64,000 nt of DNA from Microbacterium ginsengiterrae (GCF_014205075.1 NZ_JACHMU010000001.1:2604001-2668000); one strand, 5' to 3'; positions 49,699-58,361 are shown, counted from the first letter of the stretch. The notes: generated by a model from the sequence alone, not told the origin. Made by a program: numbers and translations.

Positions 49699-50505
49699 GT
49701 GGACTTCGATCTCGGACCGGCACTGCTGTTCTGTCCCGCTGACCGACCGGAGCGGTTCGCGAAGGCGGTCGAGCGTGCGGACGCGGTGATCCTCGATCTG
49801 GAGGATGCCGTCGCCCCGGATGCCAAGGACGCGGCACGCGCCCACGTCGCGGCGTCCGAACTCGACCCAGCACGCGTCATCGTCCGCGTCAACGCGCCGG
49901 ACAGCCCGTTCTTCGCCGACGACGTCGCGATGGTCGCCGGCACACCGTTCCGGACCATCATGGTGGCCAAGGCGGAGGACCCGCGGGCCTTCGACGTGTT
50001 CGGCGCGGATCACCGCGTCATCGCCCTGTGCGAGACGGCGCGCGGGGTGAGTCGCGCGGACCGGATCGCCGCGCACGACCGGGTCACGGCGCTCATGTGG
50101 GGCGCAGAGGACCTCGTCGCGTCGCTCGGCGGCACGTCGAGTCGGACCTCGAACGGACAGTACCGGGACATCGCGCGACATGCGCGGTCGCGCATCCTCC
50201 TCGAGGCAGGCGCGCAGGGGAAGGGCGCCATCGACGCCGTGCACATCGACATCGACGACCTCGACGGTCTTGCGGCCGAGGCTGCGGACGCGGCGGCTTC
50301 CGGGTTCAGGGCGACGGCGTGCATCCATCCGGCGCAGGTGGCGACGATCCGGGCGGCGTATGCGCCGGACGCCGAGACGATGGAATGGGCACGAGCCGTC
50401 CTCGCCGCGGCGAACGGGGAGCGCGGAGTGTTCCGGTTCCGCGGCAGGATGATCGACGAGCCGCTGCTCCGCCATGCCAGGGCAGTGGTGACGCGCGGAG
50501 CCTGA
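49699..50505 (+). CDS. CitE-like beta-hydroxyacyl-CoA lyase (HpcH/HpaI aldolase family)
   Basis: A 268-aa TIM-barrel lyase of the CitE/malyl-CoA lyase group. It begins with LLFCPADRPERFAKAVERAD, then DAVILDLEDAVAP (Mg2+ site residues), then VRVNAPDSPF, and MWGAEDLVASLGG. M. tuberculosis CitE (Rv2498c), in the same gene context, acts as a citramalyl-CoA lyase in itaconate/leucine-related breakdown, so that is a good guess here. GTG 49699 is chosen because AAGGAGG is 6 nt upstream. Confidence 0.88.
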   Translation: MDFDLGPALLFCPADRPERFAKAVERADAVILDLEDAVAPDAKDAARAHVAASELDPARVIVRVNAPDSPFFADDVAMVAGTPFRTIMVAKAEDPRAFDVFGADHRVIALCETARGVSRADRIAAHDRVTALMWGAEDLVASLGGTSSRTSNGQYRDIARHARSRILLEAGAQGKGAIDAVHIDIDDLDGLAAEAADAAASGFRATACIHPAQVATIRAAYAPDAETMEWARAVLAAANGERGVFRFRGRMIDEPLLRHARAVVTRGA

Positions 50506-50507
50506 CC

Positions 50508-51092
50508 TCAGGCCGGGATCGGTTCCAGCAGCCGAAGGAGTCCCGGCGCCGCCTCGAAGCGGTGCAACGAGCCGTTGCGCAGGATGTCGCCCTCGCGGGG
50601 GAGCGTCCCCCCGGAGGCGTGGTTCAGCAGCGAGCGGATCACTCCGCCGTGGGTCACGACGATGATCGACTCGGCCGCCGGGGTCGAGCGCCGTCTCGAC
50701 GTGCGCGCGATGACGTCCAGCGCGCCGAGGGCGCGGTCGCGCACCATCTCGAGGGCCTCGGCGCCAGGGGGAGCGGAGTGCCAGTCCGTGAAACGCTCGA
50801 GGTAGTCGGCGACGAGCATCCCCTCGCCCTCGCCGAACTCGCGCTCGCGCATGTCACGCGTCGTGAGAGGCGCGTCGAGTCCGAGGTGCCCGGCGATGAT
50901 CCCCGCCGTCTCCTGTGCGCGGACCAGGGGGCTGGCGTACACGGCATGGTGCGTGCCGGCGCTGAGCAGTTCCGCGGCGGCGAGCGCGTCGGCACGTCCC
51001 GTCTCGTTGAGCGGGATGTCCGTCGAGCCCTGGATCCGGCGCTCGAGGTTCCAATCCGTCTGGCCGTGCCGGACGAGGGTGATGAGGGTCAC
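50508..51092 (-). CDS. Histidine phosphatase family protein
   Basis: A 194-aa phosphoglycerate-mutase-like phosphatase. The catalytic motif LVRHGQTDWN (His8 phospho-acceptor) is at the N-terminus. VYASPLVRAQETA carries the second Arg, then a REREFGEGEG acidic segment, and VVTHGGVIRSLL the second His. The substrate is unknown. It overlaps the stop of the upstream sirtuin gene by 4 bp and converges with the lyase gene with a 2-bp gap. Confidence 0.88.
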   Translation of the reverse strand: MTLITLVRHGQTDWNLERRIQGSTDIPLNETGRADALAAAELLSAGTHHAVYASPLVRAQETAGIIAGHLGLDAPLTTRDMREREFGEGEGMLVADYLERFTDWHSAPPGAEALEMVRDRALGALDVIARTSRRRSTPAAESIIVVTHGGVIRSLLNHASGGTLPREGDILRNGSLHRFEAAPGLLRLLEPIPA

Positions 51093-51928
51093 GACAGCCG
51101 TTCCTCCAGGGCGGGCAGGACCTCGCTCGTGCCTCCGGCGAGCACGATGTGCGCCCAGCGGTCCACGCGCGTCGGTTCGCGGTTGAGGATGATGAGGGGG
51201 ATGCCGCGTCGCCTGGCGCGCTCGACGAGGCGGATGCCGGAGTTGACCACGAGCGACGAGCCGGCGACGATCAGTGCATCGCTGGCACGCAGGAGGGACT
51301 CCGCGGCCCGGAAGCGGTCGACGGGCACGAACTCGCCGAAGAACACCACGTCGGGCTTGAGCATGCCGCCGCAGACGGTGCAGGTGGGGATCACGAAGCC
51401 GTCACTGCTCTCCGGCGCGACGTCTCCGTCCGGATTCATCACGATGCGCTCCGGGATCGTGATCCACGGGTTCAGCTGCTCGATCTGCTGTGCGATGTCG
51501 CGGCGATCGAAGACCTGGCCGCAGTGCAGGCAGAGCACGCGACGCATGGTGCCGTGCACCTCGACGACTCTCGTGCTTCCGGCGCGCAGGTGCAGCCCGT
51601 CGACGTTCTGGGTGATGACGCCCGTGACGACGCCGTCGCGCTCCATCCTCGCGAGTGAGCGATGCCCCTCGTTCGGTTGCGTGGAGGCGAACGACCGCCA
51701 GCCGAGGTGACCGCCGACCCAGTAGCGCCGGCGCGCGGCCTCGTCGGACAGGTAGCGTCCTCCGGTCATCGGATCGGCGCGGGTACGCGCACCCTCTCCG
51801 CGATACGCGGGGATCCCGGAGTCCGTGGAGATGCCGGCGCCGGTGAGGACGGCGATGCGACGGCCCGTGAGCAGGTCAGCCGACCTCTCGATGCCGTCAG
51901 CCAGCTCCGCACTGATCGTCGCGCTCAC
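51089..51928 (-). CDS. Sir2-family NAD-dependent protein deacylase
   Basis: A 279-aa sirtuin that removes acyl groups from lysines using NAD+. Motifs: VLTGAGISTDSGIPAYRG (about 28-44), TQNVDGLHLRAG, the catalytic His in EVHGTMRR, and the zinc pair CLHC...CTVC. The short helical insert and the absence of extra domains fit a class II/III-type bacterial Sir2. TAGAAT and then GGGGAGG precede the GTG start at 51928. It could counter acylation from acyl-CoA catabolism encoded next door. Confidence 0.92.
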   Translation of the reverse strand: MSATISAELADGIERSADLLTGRRIAVLTGAGISTDSGIPAYRGEGARTRADPMTGGRYLSDEAARRRYWVGGHLGWRSFASTQPNEGHRSLARMERDGVVTGVITQNVDGLHLRAGSTRVVEVHGTMRRVLCLHCGQVFDRRDIAQQIEQLNPWITIPERIVMNPDGDVAPESSDGFVIPTCTVCGGMLKPDVVFFGEFVPVDRFRAAESLLRASDALIVAGSSLVVNSGIRLVERARRRGIPLIILNREPTRVDRWAHIVLAGGTSEVLPALEERLS

Positions 51929-51990
51929 GAAACCTCCCCGTCGATTCTACGGTGCACGCCCGCCGTGCGGCGCGGTGGCAGAGTGGGGGC

Positions 51991-52791
51991 ATGCACATCG
52001 ATCACGTCGACGAGGCGGCCGATCCGCGGATCGCGGACTATCGCAACCTCACCGACACGGCGTTGCGGCGCGTGCGGGAACCGGCTGGTGGACTGTACAT
52101 CGCGGAGTCCGCGAAGGTCATCGCACGAGCGGTGGCCGCAGGGCACGCGCCGCGTTCCGTGCTCACACAGGAGCGATGGGTGCCGGGCATCGAGGAGATC
52201 CTCGGCGACCACGATGTACCCGTCTACGTCGTCCCGGACGAGGTGGCCGAAGCGGTCACGGGGTTCGCGGTGCACCGCGGCGCACTCGCCTCCATGCATC
52301 GGCCGGTGCTCCCGCACCCGGCGGAGGTGCTCCGCGACGCCAGGGTCGTGCTCGTACTCGAGGACCTCATCGAGCACACCAACGTGGGAGCGGCCTTCCG
52401 TGCGGCGGCCGGTCTGGGCGCGGATGCCGTGCTCATCACTCCGCGCTGCGCGGATCCGTTGTATCGCCGCAGTGTGAAGGTCAGCATGGGCACGGTGTTC
52501 CAGGTGCCGTGGGCTCGTATCGACGATTGGGACTCGGCGGCCGCTGCGCTGCGCGATGCCGGCTTCTCCCTCGCAGCGCTCGCTCTCAGCGACGATGCCG
52601 TTCCCCTCGACGTCTACGCGGCGTCACGGCCGGAGCGGGTGGCGCTGGTCCTCGGCACAGAGGGCGACGGTCTGTCGCGCACGGCGTTGGACATCGCGGA
52701 CACCGTGGTGACGATCCCCATGCGCGGGGGCGTTGATTCGCTCAACGTCGCCTCGGCCGCTGCCGTCGCCCTGTGGGCGCTGACCTCCTGA
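51991..52791 (+). CDS. TrmH/SpoU-family RNA methyltransferase
   Basis: A 266-aa SPOUT methyltransferase. Its N-terminal substrate-binding domain (about 1-100) is followed by the knotted domain with LVLEDLIEHTNVGAAFRAA, then RCADPLYRRSVKVSMG, LVLGTEGDGLS, and PMRGGVDSLNVASAAAVAL. These are the TrmH motifs for 2'-O-methylation of rRNA or tRNA. The exact target is not clear. ATG 51991 starts right after GAGTGGGGGC; CAGAGT, 6 nt upstream, may be a weak leaderless -10. Confidence 0.9.
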   Translation: MHIDHVDEAADPRIADYRNLTDTALRRVREPAGGLYIAESAKVIARAVAAGHAPRSVLTQERWVPGIEEILGDHDVPVYVVPDEVAEAVTGFAVHRGALASMHRPVLPHPAEVLRDARVVLVLEDLIEHTNVGAAFRAAAGLGADAVLITPRCADPLYRRSVKVSMGTVFQVPWARIDDWDSAAAALRDAGFSLAALALSDDAVPLDVYAASRPERVALVLGTEGDGLSRTALDIADTVVTIPMRGGVDSLNVASAAAVALWALTS

Positions 52792-52797
52792 GACGAC

Positions 52798-52822
52798 CAC
52801 CGGCATCGCGCGGAGGCCGGTG
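52798..52822. terminator. Hairpin between convergent SpoU and SGNH genes
   Basis: CACCGGC (52798-52804) pairs with GCCGGTG (52816-52822) over an 11-nt loop. Outer ACGACC/GGTCGT sequences could extend it. It lies just after the SpoU stop and before the SGNH stop, so it may serve as a shared terminator, without a U-run. Confidence 0.45.
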
Positions 52823-52827
52823 CCGGC

Positions 52828-53658
52828 TCAGCGGTCGTCGGAGACGACGATCACCGGCGACGGCTCAGGGCGCTTGGCGGCGATGAGGTCGCCGGACGAC
52901 TGGTGGCGCAGGCGGCGGAGCACCCACGGCACGAGGTGCTCGCGGGCCCAGCCGAGGTCTTCCGCGCGCGCTGCACGCCAGGTGCGCGGCGGCAGCGGGC
53001 CCGGCTGCATCGGTTCCAGCGAGTTGGGCACGTTGAGGGCTCGGAGAGCCATCCGAGCGACCTCGTGGTGCCCGAGGGCGTTGTAGTGCAGCCGGTCGTC
53101 GTCGAAGAACCGGGGGTCCTGCACAGTCTTGAGCGCCCACTGATCGGCGACGATGCAGTCGTGGCGTTCGGCGATCGCGCGGATGTTCTCGTTGTAGATG
53201 GCGACCTTCCCGCGGAACGGGCGGAAGACCGGCGTGAAGCCGGTGTCGATGCCGGTGAACAGGAGGATGGCAGCGCCGGTGCGCGACAGGCGGGAGACGG
53301 CGTCGTCCAGCTGCGCCGCGATGTCATCGGGGTCCGTGCCGGGCCGGATCACATCGTTGCCGCCGGCGCAGAGGGAGATGAGGTCGGGGCGCAGGGCCAC
53401 GGCCGGTTCGATCTGGTCTGCGATGATCTGCGCGATGAGCTTGCCCCGGACGGCGAGGTTGGCGTAGGCGAACTCGTCGACCTGGGATGCGAGGACCTCG
53501 GCGACGCGGTCGGCCCAGCCGCGGTTGCCCCCTGGTGCACGAGGATCGGGGTCGCCGATCCCCTCGGTGAAGGAGTCGCCGATGGCGACGAAGCGACGCC
53601 AGGGATGGGGGCCCTCATTGGCCACGTACGGAGTCCTGGAGGGTTCCGGATCGGTCAT
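52828..53658 (-). CDS. SGNH/GDSL hydrolase
   Basis: A 276-aa SGNH-fold esterase. Block I is AIGDSFTEGIGD with the catalytic Ser. The oxyanion Gly and Asn appear in LAVRGKL and CAGGNDVIRPG, and the catalytic Asp/His are in DDRLHYNALGHHEVA. There is no signal peptide, so it is probably cytoplasmic, with an ester of unknown nature as substrate. The start at 53658 is preferred, with AAGGA 8 nt upstream; the longer frame to 53766 begins inside the helicase promoter. Confidence 0.88.
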   Translation of the reverse strand: MTDPEPSRTPYVANEGPHPWRRFVAIGDSFTEGIGDPDPRAPGGNRGWADRVAEVLASQVDEFAYANLAVRGKLIAQIIADQIEPAVALRPDLISLCAGGNDVIRPGTDPDDIAAQLDDAVSRLSRTGAAILLFTGIDTGFTPVFRPFRGKVAIYNENIRAIAERHDCIVADQWALKTVQDPRFFDDDRLHYNALGHHEVARMALRALNVPNSLEPMQPGPLPPRTWRAARAEDLGWAREHLVPWVLRRLRHQSSGDLIAAKRPEPSPVIVVSDDR

Positions 53659-53770
53659 CTCATTGTCCTTCGAAGCTCGCGGGCCGCCGGTCGCAGCCGT
53701 GCAGGGATCGAGCCTACCCCCGGGCCCGAGTCGACGGGCCGGGCGGGCGGCCGATGTCCTGGGCAAGGAT

Positions 53771-53776
53771 TATTCT
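53771..53776 (+). promoter_or_regulatory. -10 box of the DEAD/DEAH helicase gene
   Basis: TATTCT is followed after 7 nt (TGAACCG) by the ATG at 53784. This fixes the start, because an upstream in-frame ATG at 53754 would precede the promoter. Confidence 0.55.
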
Positions 53777-53783
53777 TGAACCG

Positions 53784-55526
53784 ATGCTTTCTCCGTCCTT
53801 TCCCCAGCGTGCCCCGTGGGGGACGGCGGACAAGCTCCGCGCCTGGCAGCGGGAGGCACTGGACCTCTATTTCGCGCGGGATCAGCGCGACTTCCTCGTC
53901 GCCGCGACACCCGGCGCAGGTAAGACCACGTTCGCGCTGACCCTCGCCGTCGAACTCATGCGCATGGGTGAGGTCAACAGGGTGATCGTCGTCGCTCCGA
54001 CGGAGCACCTCAAGACGCAGTGGGCCGACGCCGCCGCCCGCGTGCACATCCGTCTCGATCCGCGCTTCCGCAACAGCCACTGGGCGCCGTCGCGGCAGTA
54101 CCACGGGGTCGTCGTGACCTATGCGCAGGTGGCTGCCAAGCCCTCCGTCCACCGTCATCTCACGGAGGAGGCGAAGACCCTCGTGATCCTCGACGAGGTG
54201 CACCACGGCGGCGATGCGCTGAGCTGGGGCGACGGCATCCGAGAGGCGTACGGCTCGGCGAAGCGGCGGCTCTCCCTCTCCGGCACGCCGTTCCGTAGCG
54301 ACACCGCTCCGATCCCGTTCGTCACGTACGCTCCGGACGAGTCGGGGGCACGGATCTCCACGACGGACTACAGCTACGGATACGGCCGGGCCCTGGCGGA
54401 CGGCGTCGTCCGCCCCGTGCTGTTCCACATGTACTCCGGCAAGATGCGCTGGCGCACGAGCGCGGGGGACGAGCTCGAAGCGCACCTCGGCCAGGACAAC
54501 ACCAAGGACGTCACCTCTCAGGCCTGGCGGACGGCGCTGGACCCCGAAGGGGAGTGGATGCCCGCCGTGCTCTCGGCGGCCGACCGGCGTCTCACCGAGA
54601 TCCGTCATCATGTGCCGGATGCCGGCGGACTCGTCCTCGCGACGGACCAGACGGTGGCCCGCGCCTACGCCAAGATCCTGCACAGCATCACGGGACAGCA
54701 GCCGACGATCGTCCTGTCCGACGATGCGACCGCCTCCGAGCGCATCGAGAAGTTCAGTCAGAACGACAGCCGGTGGATGGTCGCGGTGCGCATGGTCTCC
54801 GAGGGCGTCGACGTGCCGCGTCTCGCGGTGGGCGTGTACGCGACGTCGTCATCCACGCCACTGTTCTTCGCACAGGCCATCGGTCGATTCGTGCGCGCAC
54901 GCCGCCGTGGTGAGGCCGCGAGCATCTTCCTGCCCAACGTCCCGGTACTGATGGGGCTGGCCAATGAGCTGGAGAAGCAGCGCGATCACGCGCTCGACAG
55001 GCAGAGCAAGGACGACGACGGGCTCGACGATTCGCTCCTCGAGAGCGCGAATCGCGAGGAGGAGGCATCCGACGCCCTGACGCAGGAGTTCAGCTATCAG
55101 GCGATCTCGTCGCTCGCGCACTTCGACCGCGTGGTCTTCGAGGGAAAGGACTTCGGGCAGCTCGCAGAACCGGGCACGCCGGAGGAGGAGGAGTTCATCG
55201 GGATTCCGGGCCTTCTCGAGCCCGAGCATGTGCACGAGCTGCTCATGCAGCGCCAGTCCCGGCAGTCGAAGCTCCGCGCCGCACGCGAGGCCGAAGCCGG
55301 GCCGGAGCCCGCGACGACGCTCCCGCCTCCGCTGCACCGCACCCTCCGCGAGCAACGGCAACTGCTCAACAGCCTCGTGGGGCTCTACGCGCGCCAGGCG
55401 GGGGAGCCGCATGGCGCGGTCCACGCCGAGCTGCGTCGCGTGTGCGGCGGTCCTGCCGTGGCTCAGGCGACGGTGGCGCAGCTGCAGCAGCGCATCGACC
55501 TGCTGCGCAAGCGCGTTCGGTCCTGA
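53784..55526 (+). CDS. DEAD/DEAH-box helicase, orphan (Res-like)
   Basis: A 580-aa superfamily 2 helicase. The N-terminal RecA domain has WQREALDLYF (Q-type motif), Walker A ATPGAGKTT (41-49), motif II DEVH (137-140) and SGTPFRSD. The second domain has LATDQTVARAYAKIL and the arginine-finger motif QAIGRFVRARRRG. The last 150 residues are acidic and Gln-rich, perhaps for partner binding. It resembles the ATPase part of type III restriction enzymes, but no methyltransferase or nuclease domain is present here, so a DNA repair or other housekeeping role is more likely. Confidence 0.85.
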   Translation: MLSPSFPQRAPWGTADKLRAWQREALDLYFARDQRDFLVAATPGAGKTTFALTLAVELMRMGEVNRVIVVAPTEHLKTQWADAAARVHIRLDPRFRNSHWAPSRQYHGVVVTYAQVAAKPSVHRHLTEEAKTLVILDEVHHGGDALSWGDGIREAYGSAKRRLSLSGTPFRSDTAPIPFVTYAPDESGARISTTDYSYGYGRALADGVVRPVLFHMYSGKMRWRTSAGDELEAHLGQDNTKDVTSQAWRTALDPEGEWMPAVLSAADRRLTEIRHHVPDAGGLVLATDQTVARAYAKILHSITGQQPTIVLSDDATASERIEKFSQNDSRWMVAVRMVSEGVDVPRLAVGVYATSSSTPLFFAQAIGRFVRARRRGEAASIFLPNVPVLMGLANELEKQRDHALDRQSKDDDGLDDSLLESANREEEASDALTQEFSYQAISSLAHFDRVVFEGKDFGQLAEPGTPEEEEFIGIPGLLEPEHVHELLMQRQSRQSKLRAAREAEAGPEPATTLPPPLHRTLREQRQLLNSLVGLYARQAGEPHGAVHAELRRVCGGPAVAQATVAQLQQRIDLLRKRVRS

Positions 55527-55646
55527 CGCGATTAGGAACCCCGAAATGCTGGCAATCCCGGCCTCCCGGGCATGTCGTCGCGCGGCCGCCGATAGCGTTG
55601 AAGAGGTCTGAGAAACTTCCCCTTCCCACCCCGTCTCGGAGGACAC

Positions 55647-56747
55647 ATGAGCGCGCCCGCGGCCCTGGAGCCGACTGAAGCAGATCGACGACGCTGGGCG
55701 CGATACCTCGTCGAGGAACGCGCCGAGGGGCTGGTCTATCAGAAGCTCGCGGACCGGAAGACCGGTGAGGAGCAGCAGATCCTGCAGAGCCTCGCGGATG
55801 CGGAGCGCCGGCATGAACAGCATTGGCTCGACCTCCTCGGCGAACCTCCGGCCAGGCTGCCTCGGGCCGGACTCCGATCGCGGTTACTGGGATGGATGGC
55901 AGGACGGTTCGGTTCGATCTTCGTCCTCGTGCTCGCTCAGAGCGCGGAGGCGCGGTCGCCGTATGACACCGAGAAGTACGCCACCGCGGCGATGCGGGCG
56001 GACGAGAAGATCCATTACGAGGTCGTGCGGGGGCTCGCCGCGCGCGGACGACGTCGCCTGTCCGGGTCCTTCCGCGCCGCCGTGTTCGGTGCCAACGACG
56101 GGCTGGTGAGCAACCTCGCCCTCGTGCTCGGAATCGGCGCGACGGGTGTGAGCTCCGGCTTCGTCCTGTTCAGCGGGCTGGCCGGCCTGTTGGCCGGTGC
56201 CCTCTCGATGGGCGCGGGCGAGTTCGTCTCTGTGCGCTCGCAACGCGAGCTGCTCGCATCGACCGAGGCCAATGAGGATGCCGCCCTCTCCGCCGGGGAT
56301 CTCGACATCGACGAGAACGAGCTCGCGCTCGTCTATCGCGCGAGGGGAATGGATGAGGCCGAGGCGCTCGCGCGCGGACGTCGCGTGATCGCCGCCGCGC
56401 AGGAGGGTGCACGGCGCTCTGTCACCGGGCCCATCCGCTCTCATGCCGCCACGAGCGACCATGACGTCGTCGGCGGCGACTGGACGGCGGCGATCTCCAG
56501 CTTCCTCCTGTTCGCCTCCGGTGCGATCGTCCCCGTGCTGCCGTGGATCTTCGGTCTGGAGGGCACCACAGCCGTGCTCGTCGCTCTTGTGCTCGTGGGC
56601 GTCGCGCTGCTCGCCACCGGTGCCGTGGTCGGCATCCTGTCCGGGGGGCCGCCGCTGCGCCGTGCGCTCCGTCAGCTCGCGATCGGATTCGGCGCCGCGG
56701 CGATCACGTACGGGCTCGGCCTCCTGTTCGGCGTCGGCGCCGTCTGA
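55647..56747 (+). CDS. VIT1/CCC1-family transporter with ferritin-like N-terminus
   Basis: A 366-aa protein with two parts. Residues about 10-140 form a ferritin-like/rubrerythrin helix bundle with acidic residues suited to bind iron (EERAEGLVYQKLADRK, DAERRHEQHW, DEKIHYEVV). Residues about 145-366 form a VIT1-like membrane region with five helices; FGANDGLVSNLALVLG and GALSMGAGEFVSVRSQ are diagnostic. Such fusions move Fe2+ or Mn2+ across the membrane, probably out of the cytoplasm. ATG has GGAGGACAC upstream; a TAGCGT box lies in the preceding 119-bp gap, which otherwise shows nothing. Confidence 0.9.
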   Translation: MSAPAALEPTEADRRRWARYLVEERAEGLVYQKLADRKTGEEQQILQSLADAERRHEQHWLDLLGEPPARLPRAGLRSRLLGWMAGRFGSIFVLVLAQSAEARSPYDTEKYATAAMRADEKIHYEVVRGLAARGRRRLSGSFRAAVFGANDGLVSNLALVLGIGATGVSSGFVLFSGLAGLLAGALSMGAGEFVSVRSQRELLASTEANEDAALSAGDLDIDENELALVYRARGMDEAEALARGRRVIAAAQEGARRSVTGPIRSHAATSDHDVVGGDWTAAISSFLLFASGAIVPVLPWIFGLEGTTAVLVALVLVGVALLATGAVVGILSGGPPLRRALRQLAIGFGAAAITYGLGLLFGVGAV

Positions 56748-56784
56748 CAGCAGGCGGCTCCACTCGTGTCACGCCAAGCGTGGC

Positions 56785-56829
56785 GGGTGGAGCCGAGCCG
56801 GGTGGAGCCGAGTCGGGTGGCGCCGAGCC
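56785..56829. repeat. Three tandem 15-bp repeats
   Basis: The unit GGGTGGAGCCGAGCC occurs three times head to tail (56785-56799, 56800-56814, 56815-56829) with one or two changes per copy. The array lies between the VIT1 gene and the terminator hairpin before tRNA-Leu. The copy number suggests slippage; it is too short and too close for a CRISPR array. Confidence 0.8.
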
Positions 56830-56835
56830 GGATAC

Positions 56836-56867
56836 GAGAAAAGCCCCCTCGAAAGGGGGCTTTTCTC
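56836..56867. terminator. Bidirectional terminator between the VIT1 gene and tRNA-Leu
   Basis: GAGAAAAGCCCCCT, loop CGAA, AGGGGGCTTTTCTC is a perfect 14-bp stem. Four T residues follow the stem core on both strands. It ends the VIT1 transcript on the plus strand and the tRNA-Leu transcript on the minus strand. Confidence 0.88.
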
Positions 56868-56872
56868 TTCTG

Positions 56873-56955
56873 TGCGCGGAGGGGGACTTGAACCCCCACG
56901 CCCTTACGGGCACTACGACCTCAACGTAGCGCGTCTACCATTCCGCCACCCGCGC
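56873..56955 (-). tRNA. tRNA-Leu (anticodon GAG)
   Basis: An 83-nt tRNA on the minus strand without encoded CCA. The acceptor stem is GCGCGGG pairing with TCCGCGC. The anticodon arm is CTACG-TTGAGGT-CGTAG, giving GAG, which reads CUC and CUU. The T arm contains GTTCAAGTC flanked by five G-C pairs. The long variable arm (TGCCCGTAAGGGC) is typical of class II tRNA-Leu. A possible -10 TAATGT lies on the minus strand at 56988-56993. Confidence 0.95.
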
Positions 56956-57053
56956 AGGTGGTGAAGGCCGTTGCCGACCGAAGAGAAACATTACCAGGTT
57001 TCCCGAGGGCCGACGAACCGGCCCACGGCCCGGGCGTGCCGCACCGGCTTCGA

Positions 57054-57059
57054 TAGCCT
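57054..57059 (+). promoter_or_regulatory. -10 box of the M20 hydrolase gene
   Basis: TAGCCT stands 6 nt before the ATG at 57066. No Shine-Dalgarno stands at a normal distance from the start. Confidence 0.5.
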
Positions 57060-57065
57060 GGGAGC

Positions 57066-58361
57066 ATGTCCACACCCCAGCATCCGGAAGTCGTGCGCAT
57101 CGCGCAGGACCTCATTCGCTTCGACACCTCCAACTTCGGCGGCGGAAAGGCGAACGGCGAGCGGGAGGCGGCCGAGTACGTCGGCGCATACCTCGAGGGT
57201 CTGGGGCTCGAGCCCGAGTACTACGAGCCGATCCCACGCCGCACGAACGTCGCGGCGCGGGTGAAGGGCAGGGACTCGACGAAGCCGGCGCTGGTCGTGC
57301 ACGGTCACCTCGACGTCGTGCCGGCGATGGCCGAGGACTGGAGCGTCGACCCGTTTGCGGGCGAGGTTCGCGACGGCCTGCTCTGGGGGAGGGGCGCGGT
57401 GGACATGAAGAACATGGATGCCATGATCCTCACCTCTGTCGCCGACATCCTGCGCTCCGGTGAGGTGCCGGAGCGCGACCTCGTCCTGGCATTCTTCGCC
57501 GATGAGGAGAACGGCGGCGTCGAGGGCTCGGCGCTCGTCGTCAAGGACCGCCCCGAATGGTTCGCCGGGGCGACGGAGGCGATCAGCGAGGTCGGGGGAT
57601 ACTCGATCTCGGTCGACGACCGGCGCGCGTACCTGCTTCAGGTGGGCGAGAAAGCTCTCCTGTGGATCCGTCTGGTCGCGCGGGGACGCGCGGGACACGG
57701 GAGCCGTCTGCACGAGGACAACGCGGTCGTGAGACTCGCCGAGGCGGTCTCCGCCATCGGCCGCACGCGCTGGCCGGTCCGCCTCACCCCGACGACGAAC
57801 GCGCTGCTGCAGGGACTGCGCGACCTCACGGGAAGAGTCGACGACGACCCGGACGCCCTGGCTGCGGCATCCGGCCCCGCCGAGGCGTTCCTGCGCTCCA
57901 CGCTGCGCACGACGACGAATCCCACTGCACTCACCGCGGGGTACAAGCACAACGTCATCCCCGAGCGCGCAGAGGCGCTCATCGACGTCCGCGTCATCCC
58001 CGGCACGGAGGACGAGGTCCTCGCCGAGCTCCAGCGGATCGTCGGCGACGACGTCGTCATCGAAACGGTGGTGCGCGACATCGGGATGGAGACGCCCTTC
58101 GAAGGCGACCTCGTCACGGCAATGGTGCAGGCACTCGGCAGGCACGATCCTGGCGTCCCCGTGATCCCGTACCTGCTCGGCGCCGGCACGGACAACAAGG
58201 CGCTCACACGGCTGGGGATCACCGGCTACGGGTTCGCGCCTCTTCGCCTGCCCGCCGATCTCGACTTCACGGGGATGTTCCACGGTGTGGACGAGCGCGT
58301 GCCCGTAGAATCGCTTGTCTTCGGTCAGCGGGTTCTGACCGATCTGATGCGCTCGTACTGA
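57066..58361 (+). CDS. M20/M25/M40-family metallo-hydrolase
   Basis: A 431-aa zinc amidohydrolase/peptidase. Zinc-ligand motifs: VVHGHLDVVPA (His, Asp), WGRGAVDMKNMD (bridging Asp), FFADEENGGVEGS (catalytic Glu pair), and a late GAGTDNKA region with another ligand. It fits dipeptidase/DapE-like or N-acyl-amino acid deacylase enzymes; the exact substrate is unclear. ATG 57066 lies 6 nt after TAGCCT (57054-57059), probably leaderless. uppP follows 39 bp later. Confidence 0.88.
   Translation: MSTPQHPEVVRIAQDLIRFDTSNFGGGKANGEREAAEYVGAYLEGLGLEPEYYEPIPRRTNVAARVKGRDSTKPALVVHGHLDVVPAMAEDWSVDPFAGEVRDGLLWGRGAVDMKNMDAMILTSVADILRSGEVPERDLVLAFFADEENGGVEGSALVVKDRPEWFAGATEAISEVGGYSISVDDRRAYLLQVGEKALLWIRLVARGRAGHGSRLHEDNAVVRLAEAVSAIGRTRWPVRLTPTTNALLQGLRDLTGRVDDDPDALAAASGPAEAFLRSTLRTTTNPTALTAGYKHNVIPERAEALIDVRVIPGTEDEVLAELQRIVGDDVVIETVVRDIGMETPFEGDLVTAMVQALGRHDPGVPVIPYLLGAGTDNKALTRLGITGYGFAPLRLPADLDFTGMFHGVDERVPVESLVFGQRVLTDLMRSY

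Noticed and set aside
53784-55526. Type III restriction system
   Set aside because: The helicase lacks a visible nuclease domain, and no methyltransferase (Mod) gene is adjacent; neighbours are a lipase-like and a transporter gene.
56785-56829. CRISPR array
   Set aside because: The repeats are 15 bp, directly adjacent with no spacers, and no cas gene is near.
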